This document shows positions 1 through 6,338 of a stretch of DNA of 9,735 bases, in pieces; position 1 is the stretch's first letter, and every line of letters begins with the position of its first letter. Source of the stretch: Bacteroidota bacterium (GTDB lineage: Bacteria > Bacteroidota > Bacteroidia > Bacteroidales > PUMT01); assembly GCA_003556985.1 (NCBI GenBank), contig PWPZ01000106.1, forward strand, positions 1-9,735, written 5' to 3'. The notes under the pieces are model-generated. The model was not told where the DNA came from, ran no database searches, and saw only the letters and a list, made by a program, of their open reading frames with translations. The position numbers and the translations under genes were made by a program.

Positions 1-307
1 GCCTGTGCTCGCCATAATGACCGGGAAGGCCGGGCTTGCCCATGGCAATCCGGTACAGACCGTGCTCCCTTTCGCCGGAAAAGAAAAACTCAAAGCTGCC
101 GTCTGAAGTTGCCATAGCAGAATCGATAATATTGATCTGATCGCCGTATAATTCGAAAAGCAGGACCTTTCGTCCGGGCAGACCATCAACCTGGCCGTAT
201 ATCCTGTCATCGTCATAGATGGCATCCGGGCCTGCTTCGGTGGAAACTCCGTTTCCTGTACAGGATAAAAAGACGGAGTAAACAAAAACCATGGCATATC
301 TTCTCAC
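1..307 (-). CDS. Secreted lipoprotein, DUF4369-like N-terminus (partial, runs off left edge)
   Basis: About 102 codons of the N-terminus are visible; the C-terminus lies outside the window. From a GTG at 307 the protein begins with two arginines, then a hydrophobic stretch ending in FLSC, with the cysteine at residue 16. This is compatible with a lipoprotein signal peptide and anchoring in the cell envelope. An in-frame ATG at 292 would cut the charged n-region. An AGGA about 8 bases before the GTG supports the GTG start, and an in-frame stop lies just upstream. After a short linker comes a beta-rich stretch of the form IYGQVDGLPG..VLLFELYGDQ..IIDS, then DGSFEFFF and GLYRI. This resembles the DUF4369 domain that precedes thioredoxin-like (TlpA/ResA-type) domains in many Bacteroidetes lipoproteins. 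Whether such a domain follows cannot be seen. The gene diverges from the glycosyltransferase gene. Lipoprotein status is fairly likely; family membership is a tentative reading. Confidence 0.6.
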   Translation of the reverse strand, partial: MRRYAMVFVYSVFLSCTGNGVSTEAGPDAIYDDDRIYGQVDGLPGRKVLLFELYGDQINIIDSAMATSDGSFEFFFSGEREHGLYRIAMGKPGLPGHYGEHR

Positions 308-522
308 AGCAACAATCCTTTAATGGTATATGGCTAATTTATAACATTTGATTTAAACTGAAACATTTCGAACGCAAAATAGCTGTTTTTAATTGCAAAT
401 ATTTTAATTTCGCCATTTAATTATGGTCTTTTTTCGTTTGCCGGAACCATTCCCGGGTGACAAAGATATTAAAAAAGGATGCCCGAAAACAAAAACCGGC
501 CGTTAAACCCATGCCTGAACCA
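308..522. other. Divergent intergenic region
   Basis: AT-rich spacer between the divergent lipoprotein and glycosyltransferase genes. It must hold both promoters. I find no exact TAnnTTTG box on either strand. The nearest plus-strand match is AACATTTG at 343-350 (7/8), without a convincing -33 element. If the glycosyltransferase starts at the alternative GTG at 457, the spacer ends at 456. No RNA gene or strong hairpin is apparent. Confidence 0.4.
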
Positions 523-3500
523 ATGACGACAAACTACCGAAAAATCAATATTATTGCCGGCTGGGTGGTTTTTTTAATAGCCACCTCGGTTTATTTTATG
601 ACCCTTGAGCCAACGGCAAGCTGGTGGGATGCCAGTGAGCGTATCACCTCCGCCTACAAACTGGAAGTGCCCCATCCGCCGGGAGCTCCGTTTTTCATCC
701 TTATGGGCCGGTTCTTCACCATGCTTGCTCCCGACCCTTCCCTGGCAGCCCTGTTCATGAACGCCATGTCGGCCCTTGCCGCGGCTTTTACCGTCATGCT
801 CCTTTTCTGGATAATAACCCATATGGGCAAAAAGATTATCATGCCGGCAGAGGGTAACGTTGATGACGCTTCCGCGGAAGATGCCGGAACACGTGCCAAG
901 GAGCCCACGGGAGGTCAGATCTACGCCCTGATCGGGGCCGCCTTCGTGGGGGCGATGGCGTTTTGCTTTTCAGACACACAGTGGTTCGTGGCTGTGGAGG
1001 CCGAAGCCTATGCAACAAGCGGACTCTTCACCGCCCTTGTGTTTTGGGCGATACTGAAATGGGAAAATGTGGCCAACCAAAAATATTCGGCCGGATGGCT
1101 GATACTGATAACATACCTGATGGGGCTTTCCATAGGGGTCCACCTGCTCAACCTGCTTGCCATACCTGCCATAGCATTTGTTTACTATTTCAGGAAATAC
1201 CCGGTGACAAGGAAAGGCGTGATTTATGCCTCGCTTGTTTCGGTGCTGCTTCTGGGTGCATTTGTTTATGTTATCATACCCGGGGTTATCAGGGTGGCAA
1301 GTTTTTTTGAGCTGTTATTCGTGAATTCATTCGGACTGCCATTCCACAGCGGATTGCTGTTTTTCGTATTGCTCCTGGCTGCCCTGCTGGCATGGGGACT
1401 TTATTATACCCAGACAAAACGGCTGCCGGTGGTCAACACCATCATACTGGGACTGACCATGGTGCTTATTGGCTATTCCTCCTACACGGTTGTAGTTATA
1501 AGGGCTTCGGCCGATCCGCCCATGAACCAGAATGCACCCAACAACGTGTTCAGGCTGATCTCCTACCTGGCACGCGAACAGTACGGCGCCAGCCCCCTCT
1601 TTTTCGGCCCCTATTACACCGCTCCACAGACCGGTGTCAAAGAGGGACGGATGCAGTACATAATGGAAGACGGTCGTTATGTGGAAACCACGCCAAGAGC
1701 CACGGCCGAACATCATCCCGAACTCACCGGCTTTTTTCCCAGGATGTGGAGCAACACTCCCTCCCATATACGCGAATACCAGCGCTGGGGAATGGTGGAG
1801 GGAAGGCAGGTAAGAGTTACGGTTGACGGGGAACCCCAGGTTGTGACACGTCCCACTTTCACCGAAAACATGAGGTTCTTCCTGCGTTACCAGGTGTGGC
1901 ACATGTATGGCAGGTACTTCATGTGGAACTTCGTGGGAAGGCAGAATGACCACCAGAGTCACGGCGAGGTGCTTAACGGCAACTGGCTGAGCGGAATAGG
2001 ATTTATAGATTCCTGGAGGCTGGGCCCCCAGGATAACCTGCCCGACCATATTGCCAACCACCCGGCCAGGAACACCTACTATTTTCTGCCTCTGCTGCTG
2101 GGACTGGTGGGTATGTTCTACCATTACAAGAAACATAAGAACGATTTCACCATTGTGCTGCTGCTGTTCTTTTTTACGGGACTGGCAATTATTATCTATC
2201 TCAACCAGACCCCACTCCAGCCAAGGGAGAGGGATTACACCTACGCCGGCTCTTTTATGGCCTTTTCAATCTGGATAGGGTTCGGGGTGCTTGCCCTGAT
2301 CGACCGGCTGCAGAAAAAATTATCCCTTAAAACCGGCAGCATCGTAGCTGCCACAGTCACTTTCCTGGCTGTTCCCGTGCTGATGGCCTCGGAGAACTGG
2401 GACGACCATGACCGCTCGGGAAGGTATACTGCTCGCGATTTCGCGGCTAACTACCTGGAAACCTGTGCGCCCGACGCCATAATATTCACTCATGGCGACA
2501 ACGACACCTTTCCCCTCTGGTATGCACAGGAGGTGGAAGGAGTGCGTACCGATGTGAGGGTGGTGAACCTGATGCTGCTTAACGCGGAATGGTACATCGA
2601 GCAGATGAAACAAAAGCAGAACGATTCGGAGCCGGTCCCCTTCTCCCTGCCCAGGCACAAGTATGTGGACGGCACCAATAACATGATCTACCTGATCGAG
2701 AAGTTTGAAGAGCATATCGGTGTAAAACAGGTAGTGAATTTTATTGCCGACGATACCGACCGCAGCAAAGTGCGGGTTGCGCAAAGACGTATGATAGACT
2801 ACATACCCACAAGGAAATTCAGGATATCGGTTGATGCCGACAAAGTTGTCGCCAACAATACCGTGGCACCCGAACTCAGGGATGAGATAGTGGAATCGAT
2901 CGAATGGGAGATGGACGAAAATTACCTTGTCAAAAACCAGATGATGGTTCTTGATTTGCTGGCAAACAATGACTGGGAACGGCCCATCTACTATGTCAGT
3001 CCGGGAACAGAAGATGCCATCGGACTGCATAATTATTTCCAGCTCGAAGGGTTTGCCTACCGTCTTGTTCCAATCCACACCGAAAGAGACGGTTTCGAGT
3101 TCGGAAGGGTAAATACCGAGGCCATGTATGAAAACCTGATGCACAAATTCTCCTGGGGCAGGATGAATGAGCCCGATGTTTATCTGGACCATTACAATAT
3201 ACGAACCCTGAGCATACTTCAGCTGAGGAACAAGTTCTCCCGGCTGGCCATCGCCCTGGCAAGGGAAGATGATAATGAACGGGCGGTCAGGGTGCTCGAC
3301 CGTTGCATGGAGCTGATGCCGACCGACAGGGTACCCCATGAATTTATGCTGCTCTCGGTGGCCGAAGCATATTATATTGCAGAGGCACAGGGCCAGGGAG
3401 ACGAGGTGCTCGAAGATTATTTCGATCACGTTTCCACCGAAATGGATTACTATCTTTCATTTCCTCCGCGCCTGATAATTCAGCTGGAAAGGCAACTGCA

Positions 3501-3624
3501 GACTTCCCTGCAACTTATGAATGAAATGGTGAGGATGGCGGAAGCCTTTGAGCGTGTCGATCTGTCGGTGCCCATGAGGGAAAGATTTAATTTCTACATG
3601 ACCAGGGTGACCGAGACGATGTGA
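523..3624 (+). CDS. DUF2723 family membrane glycosyltransferase (GT117, TMEM260-like)
   Basis: A large polytopic membrane protein, 1033 residues from the ATG at 523. Family knowledge: DUF2723 proteins (PF11028; CAZy GT117) are GT-C-fold enzymes related to animal TMEM260, a protein O-mannosyltransferase, so envelope protein glycosylation is the likely role. Visible features, numbered from 523: TM1 at about 9-26; then the extracytoplasmic motif WWDASER with D36 and E39, matching the family WDCGE/GDSGE motif; then HPPGAP at 51-56. Roughly ten further hydrophobic segments follow between 76 and 326 and between 519 and 622, separated by a hydrophilic region (about 328-518). The large soluble C-terminus (623-1033) includes the conserved-looking HGDNDTFPLWYAQE. 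The start is ambiguous: the frame is open back to a GTG at 457 (adding 22 lysine-rich residues), with another ATG at 511. I chose 523 because members usually reach TM1 within about 10 residues; none of the starts has a Shine-Dalgarno. The gene appears to stand alone, with no close downstream partner. The acceptor and sugar cannot be told. Confidence 0.88.
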   Translation: MTTNYRKINIIAGWVVFLIATSVYFMTLEPTASWWDASERITSAYKLEVPHPPGAPFFILMGRFFTMLAPDPSLAALFMNAMSALAAAFTVMLLFWIITHMGKKIIMPAEGNVDDASAEDAGTRAKEPTGGQIYALIGAAFVGAMAFCFSDTQWFVAVEAEAYATSGLFTALVFWAILKWENVANQKYSAGWLILITYLMGLSIGVHLLNLLAIPAIAFVYYFRKYPVTRKGVIYASLVSVLLLGAFVYVIIPGVIRVASFFELLFVNSFGLPFHSGLLFFVLLLAALLAWGLYYTQTKRLPVVNTIILGLTMVLIGYSSYTVVVIRASADPPMNQNAPNNVFRLISYLAREQYGASPLFFGPYYTAPQTGVKEGRMQYIMEDGRYVETTPRATAEHHPELTGFFPRMWSNTPSHIREYQRWGMVEGRQVRVTVDGEPQVVTRPTFTENMRFFLRYQVWHMYGRYFMWNFVGRQNDHQSHGEVLNGNWLSGIGFIDSWRLGPQDNLPDHIANHPARNTYYFLPLLLGLVGMFYHYKKHKNDFTIVLLLFFFTGLAIIIYLNQTPLQPRERDYTYAGSFMAFSIWIGFGVLALIDRLQKKLSLKTGSIVAATVTFLAVPVLMASENWDDHDRSGRYTARDFAANYLETCAPDAIIFTHGDNDTFPLWYAQEVEGVRTDVRVVNLMLLNAEWYIEQMKQKQNDSEPVPFSLPRHKYVDGTNNMIYLIEKFEEHIGVKQVVNFIADDTDRSKVRVAQRRMIDYIPTRKFRISVDADKVVANNTVAPELRDEIVESIEWEMDENYLVKNQMMVLDLLANNDWERPIYYVSPGTEDAIGLHNYFQLEGFAYRLVPIHTERDGFEFGRVNTEAMYENLMHKFSWGRMNEPDVYLDHYNIRTLSILQLRNKFSRLAIALAREDDNERAVRVLDRCMELMPTDRVPHEFMLLSVAEAYYIAEAQGQGDEVLEDYFDHVSTEMDYYLSFPPRLIIQLERQLQTSLQLMNEMVRMAEAFERVDLSVPMRERFNFYMTRVTETM

Positions 3625-3809
3625 CCGGAAATCAGATGACAGCCATAGGCATATACGAAACCCTCACTGGCGTGCTCCAATCATGATGGACTAAACGCTC
3701 TGACCGGCATGACATTGTCGTTCAGGCCAGTACGACTAACATGATAAACACAATCAAGGGTCTGCAGGTGATGTTACTTTAATGCGATAAAAAGAAAAAT
3801 AATACCTTT

Positions 3810-3829
3810 ATTTGCAAATAATCGTTATT
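3810..3829. promoter_or_regulatory. Overlapping palindromes upstream of the Rrf2 gene
   Basis: ATTTGCAAAT (3810-3819) is a perfect 10-base palindrome. It overlaps AATAA-TCG-TTATT (3817-3829), a 5-base inverted repeat with a 3-base centre. Both lie just upstream of the 14-base palindrome at 3832-3845. They may be extra regulator sites or part of the promoter. They have no counterpart before the ferredoxin or hcp genes, so I rank them below the 14-base site. Confidence 0.3.
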
Positions 3830-3831
3830 AT

Positions 3832-3845
3832 AGTAATTAATTACT
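3832..3845. promoter_or_regulatory. Candidate Rrf2 operator 1 (autoregulation)
   Basis: AGTAATTAATTACT is a perfect 14-base inverted repeat ending 12 bases before the Rrf2 start codon. Related sequences sit upstream of the ferredoxin gene (4496-4509, 12/14 identical) and hcp (6301-6314, 11/14 identical). Rrf2 regulators are dimers that bind short AT-rich dyads and commonly repress their own gene. That this protein binds here is inference from recurrence and position. Confidence 0.6.
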
Positions 3846-3857
3846 TAAAGCACCGCA

Positions 3858-4256
3858 ATGTCTAAAGTAGTAGCAATTTCAGAGGCGGCTTCCATTGCTT
3901 TGCACGGAATGATTTTGATAGCCAGATCAGAATCGCCGGTCAATGTATTGCAGATTGCCGAACTTACCGGGGCAAGCAGGCATCATGTGGCCAAAATAAT
4001 GCAGAGGCTGGTTAAGAACAATTATCTGGATTCTTTCCGGGGGCCTGCGGGAGGTTTTATACTTAAAAAAGACCCGAAAAAAATCACACTTCTTGAAATT
4101 TACCAGACCATTGAAGGAGAAATAGAAATTACCCCCTGTCCGCTGAACAAACAGATCTGTCCGTTCGACAAATGCATTATGAACAATGTAACCAACAAGA
4201 TGACTCTGCAGTTCAGGGAGCACATGAAAAACCAGACCCTTGATCAGTTTATTTAG
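3858..4256 (+). CDS. Rrf2 family transcriptional regulator, probable Fe-S/NO sensor
   Basis: A 132-residue protein, within the usual Rrf2 size range (about 130-160). The N-terminal two-thirds is a winged helix: the helix-turn-helix spans about residues 28-56 (VLQIAELTGASRHHVAKIMQRL), followed by the family wing signature RGPAGGFIL (61-69) and the ITLLEIYQTIEGE helix. The C-terminal part has C94, C101 and C106, the position where IscR, NsrR and RirA bind an Fe-S cluster. The spacing is CX6CX4C, not the CX5CX5C of IscR or CX4CX5C of E. coli NsrR. The gene lies upstream of a ferredoxin-like protein and Hcp, which suggests control of a nitrosative or redox stress response; the effector is inferred. 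It probably represses itself through the palindrome at 3832-3845. Its last codons form the first copy of a 44-base tandem repeat. The ATG at 3858 begins the usual N-terminal helix with no extension needed. Confidence 0.88.
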   Translation: MSKVVAISEAASIALHGMILIARSESPVNVLQIAELTGASRHHVAKIMQRLVKNNYLDSFRGPAGGFILKKDPKKITLLEIYQTIEGEIEITPCPLNKQICPFDKCIMNNVTNKMTLQFREHMKNQTLDQFI

Positions 4257-4362
4257 TTCTTTCGCACATGAAAAACCAGACCCTTGATCAGTTTATCTAG
4301 TTCTTTCGCACATGAAAAACCAGACCCTTGATCAGTTAAACCTTGATCAGTTTCTTTAATTT
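4221..4362 (+). repeat. 44-base tandem array starting in the 3' end of the Rrf2 gene
   Basis: Copy 1 (4221-4264) contains the last 11 codons and TAG stop of the Rrf2 gene plus 8 bases. Copy 2 (4265-4308) differs at one base, t4253 versus c4297, which would be synonymous (ATT/ATC). Copy 3 starts at 4309, keeps 29 bases, then after AAA at 4338 passes into a partial copy beginning CCTTGATCAGTTT (4341-4353) that fades by about 4362. Because 44 is not a multiple of three, each copy is in a new frame, yet each retains its own ATG and stop. Copies 1 and 2 give MKNQTLDQFI and copy 3 gives MKNQTLDQLNLDQFL. The likely origin is tandem duplication of the gene end. Confidence 0.9.
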
Positions 4363-4465
4363 AACTTGTTAACCCACGTCCCGGGTCGGCGGTAATCCAC
4401 TTCGTCTATATTATTTAGACAAATTATAAATTAACCATAAAATTCATATTTCTTCCGGCACCTGC

Positions 4466-4495
4466 TTGCAGAAATTTAATTATTATCTATATTTG
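4466..4495 (+). promoter_or_regulatory. Bacteroidetes-type promoter of the ferredoxin-like gene
   Basis: TATATTTG at 4488-4495 matches the Bacteroidetes -7 consensus TAnnTTTG exactly. TTG at 4466-4468 sits 19 bases upstream as the -33 element. Transcription would start near 4501, inside the candidate operator at 4496-4509, leaving a leader of about 40 bases. There is no Shine-Dalgarno before the ATG at 4540, as is usual for this phylum. Confidence 0.65.
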
Positions 4496-4509
4496 AGTAT
4501 TTAATTACC
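4496..4509. promoter_or_regulatory. Candidate Rrf2 operator 2 (ferredoxin gene)
   Basis: AGTATTTAATTACC matches the perfect palindrome before the Rrf2 gene at 12 of 14 positions. It directly abuts the -7 box at 4488-4495 and covers the expected transcription start, so a bound dimer should block transcription. Confidence 0.6.
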
Positions 4510-4539
4510 TTTTTACTTATATATATTAAAACACTGAGA

Positions 4540-5520
4540 ATGAACAGAGAAATTATAAAAATAGATGAGGAAAAATGCAATGGATGCGGTTTATGCATAC
4601 CAAACTGTCATGAGGGAGCATTGCAAATAATCGACGGGAAGGCCAGACTTATCAGTGATTTGATGTGTGACGGACTGGGTGCCTGTATAGGTCATTGCCC
4701 CGAGGGTGCCATGGAGATAGAGGTGCGCGAGGCCCAACCTTATGATGAGGCAATGGTGATGGAGGAAATGGTGAAAAAAGGAAAAAATGTGGTAATCGCC
4801 CATATGAAGCATTTGAAGGATCACGGTGAATTTGCATTTCTTAAACAGGCGGTGGGTTTTCTGATGGAAAACCAGGACAGAATAGATTTCCCGGTTAGAG
4901 AAGTGATTCAGGAGGTTCATTTTTATCAGCCGGGGTCAGCAGAAAAAGAGCATGCTCACGTCAATGGAGAGGAGAGAAATGGCGCCCCACTTGATCATTC
5001 CCAAAACGAACCGGCTCAGGGTTTTGCTCATATGAGCATGCCGGCCCATCAGGGCGGGGGATGCCCAGGTTCAAGATCAATGAGTTTTTCTTCTCCGTCA
5101 AAAACCAACGGCGTTAAGCCGGAACCGGAGGAAACCGGTTCAGCACTGAGCCAGTGGCCGGTTCAGATGCACCTGATAAATCCCGGTGCCTCCCATTTCC
5201 AGGATGCAGACCTGCTGCTGGCAGCTGATTGTGTCGCTTATTCGGTCGCCAATTTTCACAGCAGGTTCCTGAAAGGAAAAAAACTCGCTATTGCCTGCCC
5301 CAAGCTTGATTCAAACAAAGAGGTTTATATTGAAAAGCTGATAAGCCTGGTAAGCCAGGCCAAAATAAATACCCTTACGGTGATGAAAATGGAGGTGCCC
5401 TGCTGCTCCGGAATTGAGCAGATGGCCGTGCAGGCAGTAAAACTTGCGGGAAGAAAAGTGCCGGTTAAATCGATAACTGTAGGGATAAAAGGTGACATCC
5501 TTGAGGAGGAGTGGCTGTAA
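4540..5520 (+). CDS. Ferredoxin-like Fe-S protein linked to Hcp (4Fe-4S dicluster domain)
   Basis: A 326-residue soluble protein with no signal peptide. The N-terminus is a bacterial ferredoxin fold. Cluster motif 1 is C13xxC16xxC19xxxC23. Motif 2 is C43-x5-C49-x3-C53-P, in which Leu46 occupies the place of the second cysteine. From memory, CDGLGAC is characteristic of this protein family rather than a defect of this copy, but a 3Fe-4S or non-cysteine-ligated cluster is possible. A low-complexity linker (about 130-205) holds H170 and GGGCPGSRS with C175. The C-terminal domain (205-326) has QWPVQMHLINP, AADC231, the FH at 239-240, CPKLD with C253, and MEVPCCSG with C288 and C289. These blocks look strongly conserved and I recognise them from proteins annotated only as 4Fe-4S binding proteins in anaerobes. 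The regulated promoter and position before hcp suggest an electron-transfer or Fe-S/NO-handling role alongside Hcp. That role is inferred. Confidence 0.85.
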   Translation: MNREIIKIDEEKCNGCGLCIPNCHEGALQIIDGKARLISDLMCDGLGACIGHCPEGAMEIEVREAQPYDEAMVMEEMVKKGKNVVIAHMKHLKDHGEFAFLKQAVGFLMENQDRIDFPVREVIQEVHFYQPGSAEKEHAHVNGEERNGAPLDHSQNEPAQGFAHMSMPAHQGGGCPGSRSMSFSSPSKTNGVKPEPEETGSALSQWPVQMHLINPGASHFQDADLLLAADCVAYSVANFHSRFLKGKKLAIACPKLDSNKEVYIEKLISLVSQAKINTLTVMKMEVPCCSGIEQMAVQAVKLAGRKVPVKSITVGIKGDILEEEWL

Positions 5521-5596
5521 ATGGGAAATTCTCAATCTATATAGCTGATTTTAATGTCCTTACATTATTATCTGTATATCGATTGCTTTTAAATAA

Positions 5597-5627
5597 ATGA
5601 AAAACAGGCTTTAATCAGTTCTTTTCG
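5597..5627 (+). repeat. Possible degenerate relative of the Rrf2 3'-end repeat
   Basis: This stretch begins ATGAAAAAC, then after a short variable part reads ATCAGTTCTTTTCG. With small gaps it follows the 44-base unit at 4221 (ATGAAAAAC ... ATCAGTT ... CTTTCG). It lies in the gap between the ferredoxin-like gene and the DUF1360-like gene. It may be a decayed copy or chance similarity of AT-rich sequence. Confidence 0.25.
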
Positions 5628-5646
5628 GAAACAAACTTTGTCATTT

Positions 5647-5676
5647 TTTGTCTAATTTCAGGGCTTCATATATTTC
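5647..5676 (+). promoter_or_regulatory. Candidate promoter of the DUF1360-like gene
   Basis: TTTG at 5647-5650, an 18-base spacer, and TATATTTC at 5669-5676 (7/8 to TAnnTTTG) lie about 28 bases before the ATG at 5704. No copy of the 14-base palindrome accompanies it, so this gene may not share the proposed Rrf2 control except by read-through. Confidence 0.4.
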
Positions 5677-5703
5677 ATATTTTAAATATCCAACCGACAA
5701 AAC

Positions 5704-6180
5704 ATGGAACAAACAAATACCGAAAGGATCTGGAACCTGGTTTCAATGTTCGTATACGTTCTTTTAATTATTGCTGTCGGCGCTTTGCTTCATAACCGGG
5801 ACATTGATATTACCGGGATAAGCATTTTTGAACTGCTGATAATTTCTATTGCCACCTACAGAATGACACGGCTTTTAGTATATGACAGGATATTCAAGCT
5901 GGTGCGCGACGTTCTGAAATCATTCAGGGGCACCGGACTGGGGGATTCTCTGAGAACAATTGTCACCTGCCCCTGGTGTGCCGGTGTCTGGATCGCATTA
6001 TTCAATGTGGCAATATTTTTCCTGGTTCCTTACGGGAAGCTTTTCCTGTACGTTCTGAGTATAGCAGGGATTTCAACCTTTTTCCAGATCGGCGTTAATA
6101 TCATGGGACTGGTTGCAGAGGATAAGCAGATGCACGTGAGGGAAAGGCGGAAATCGGCCGGTCCAACGAAACCACAATAA
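5704..6180 (+). CDS. Small membrane protein, DUF1360-like
   Basis: A 158-residue membrane protein. Hydrophobic segments lie at about residues 12-29, 41-58, 94-110 and 112-137. The motif TCPWCAGVW (C89 and C92) follows an amphipathic stretch, and ATYRMTRLLVYD (50-61) precedes it. The combination of a TYRLTRL-like helix with TCPWCxGxW is what I associate with DUF1360 (PF07098), whose function is unknown. The C-terminal tail is basic (RERRKS). It lies between the ferredoxin-like gene and hcp on the same strand, 183 bases after the former and 158 before the latter, so co-transcription is possible, but a separate promoter is also visible. The CPWC pair could be redox-active or bind metal; nothing in the sequence decides this. 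Confidence 0.7.
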   Translation: MEQTNTERIWNLVSMFVYVLLIIAVGALLHNRDIDITGISIFELLIISIATYRMTRLLVYDRIFKLVRDVLKSFRGTGLGDSLRTIVTCPWCAGVWIALFNVAIFFLVPYGKLFLYVLSIAGISTFFQIGVNIMGLVAEDKQMHVRERRKSAGPTKPQ

Positions 6181-6254
6181 CCGGCCATCCTCAAGGCCGC
6201 GCATTTAGCCTTACGTTTTCAGGGGTAAAGATCATTTCAGAAAGACAGCCAAAC

Positions 6255-6283
6255 TTGATGCAATGTACATTTATGTATATATG
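6255..6283 (+). promoter_or_regulatory. Candidate hcp promoter
   Basis: TTG at 6255-6257, an 18-base spacer and TATATATG at 6276-6283 (7/8 to TAnnTTTG) would start transcription around 6290, just before the candidate operator at 6301-6314. TACATTTA at 6266-6273 is an alternative -7 element. Confidence 0.4.
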
Positions 6284-6300
6284 TGTAATGTCATAATTGC

Positions 6301-6314
6301 ATATATTAATTACT
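6301..6314. promoter_or_regulatory. Candidate Rrf2 operator 3 (hcp)
   Basis: ATATATTAATTACT shares its last ten bases exactly with the perfect palindrome before the Rrf2 gene, and 11 of 14 positions overall. The left half-site is degenerate. It ends 24 bases before the hcp ATG at 6339, in the early transcribed leader. Confidence 0.5.
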
Positions 6315-6338
6315 AATCAAACTAAAATCAATCTATTT

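Larger units (their letters stand above)
3625..3857 (+). other. Intergenic region upstream of the Rrf2 gene
   Basis: A 233-base gap. Its left half (3625-3775) shows no gene or clear terminator; only a 16-codon frame starts at 3636, which I do not regard as real. Its right 60 bases are AT-rich and contain the palindromes annotated separately. A possible -7 element is TACCTTTA at 3803-3810 (7/8 to TAnnTTTG), without a clear -33 box. Confidence 0.4.

Noticed and set aside
2320..3429. Long open frame on the minus strand (369 codons) and others within the glycosyltransferase gene, such as 1327-2136
   Set aside because: They lie wholly within a clearly recognisable plus-strand gene, have no recognisable domains, and look like frame shadows of moderately GC-rich coding sequence.
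3636..3686. 16-codon frame just after the glycosyltransferase gene
   Set aside because: It is short, with no recognisable product or ribosome-binding site; probably chance.
4221..4362. CRISPR-like regular repeats
   Set aside because: The units are directly tandem with no unique spacers, and the first copy is part of a coding sequence.
4621..4633. TTGCAAATAATCG shared with 3812-3824 upstream of the Rrf2 gene
   Set aside because: A 13-base match, one copy being inside the ferredoxin coding sequence; best explained as chance.
6297..6338. Longer hcp start at TTG 6297
   Set aside because: The extra 14 residues resemble no Hcp N-terminus, cover the candidate operator, and precede the canonical MSMFCYQCQ start.
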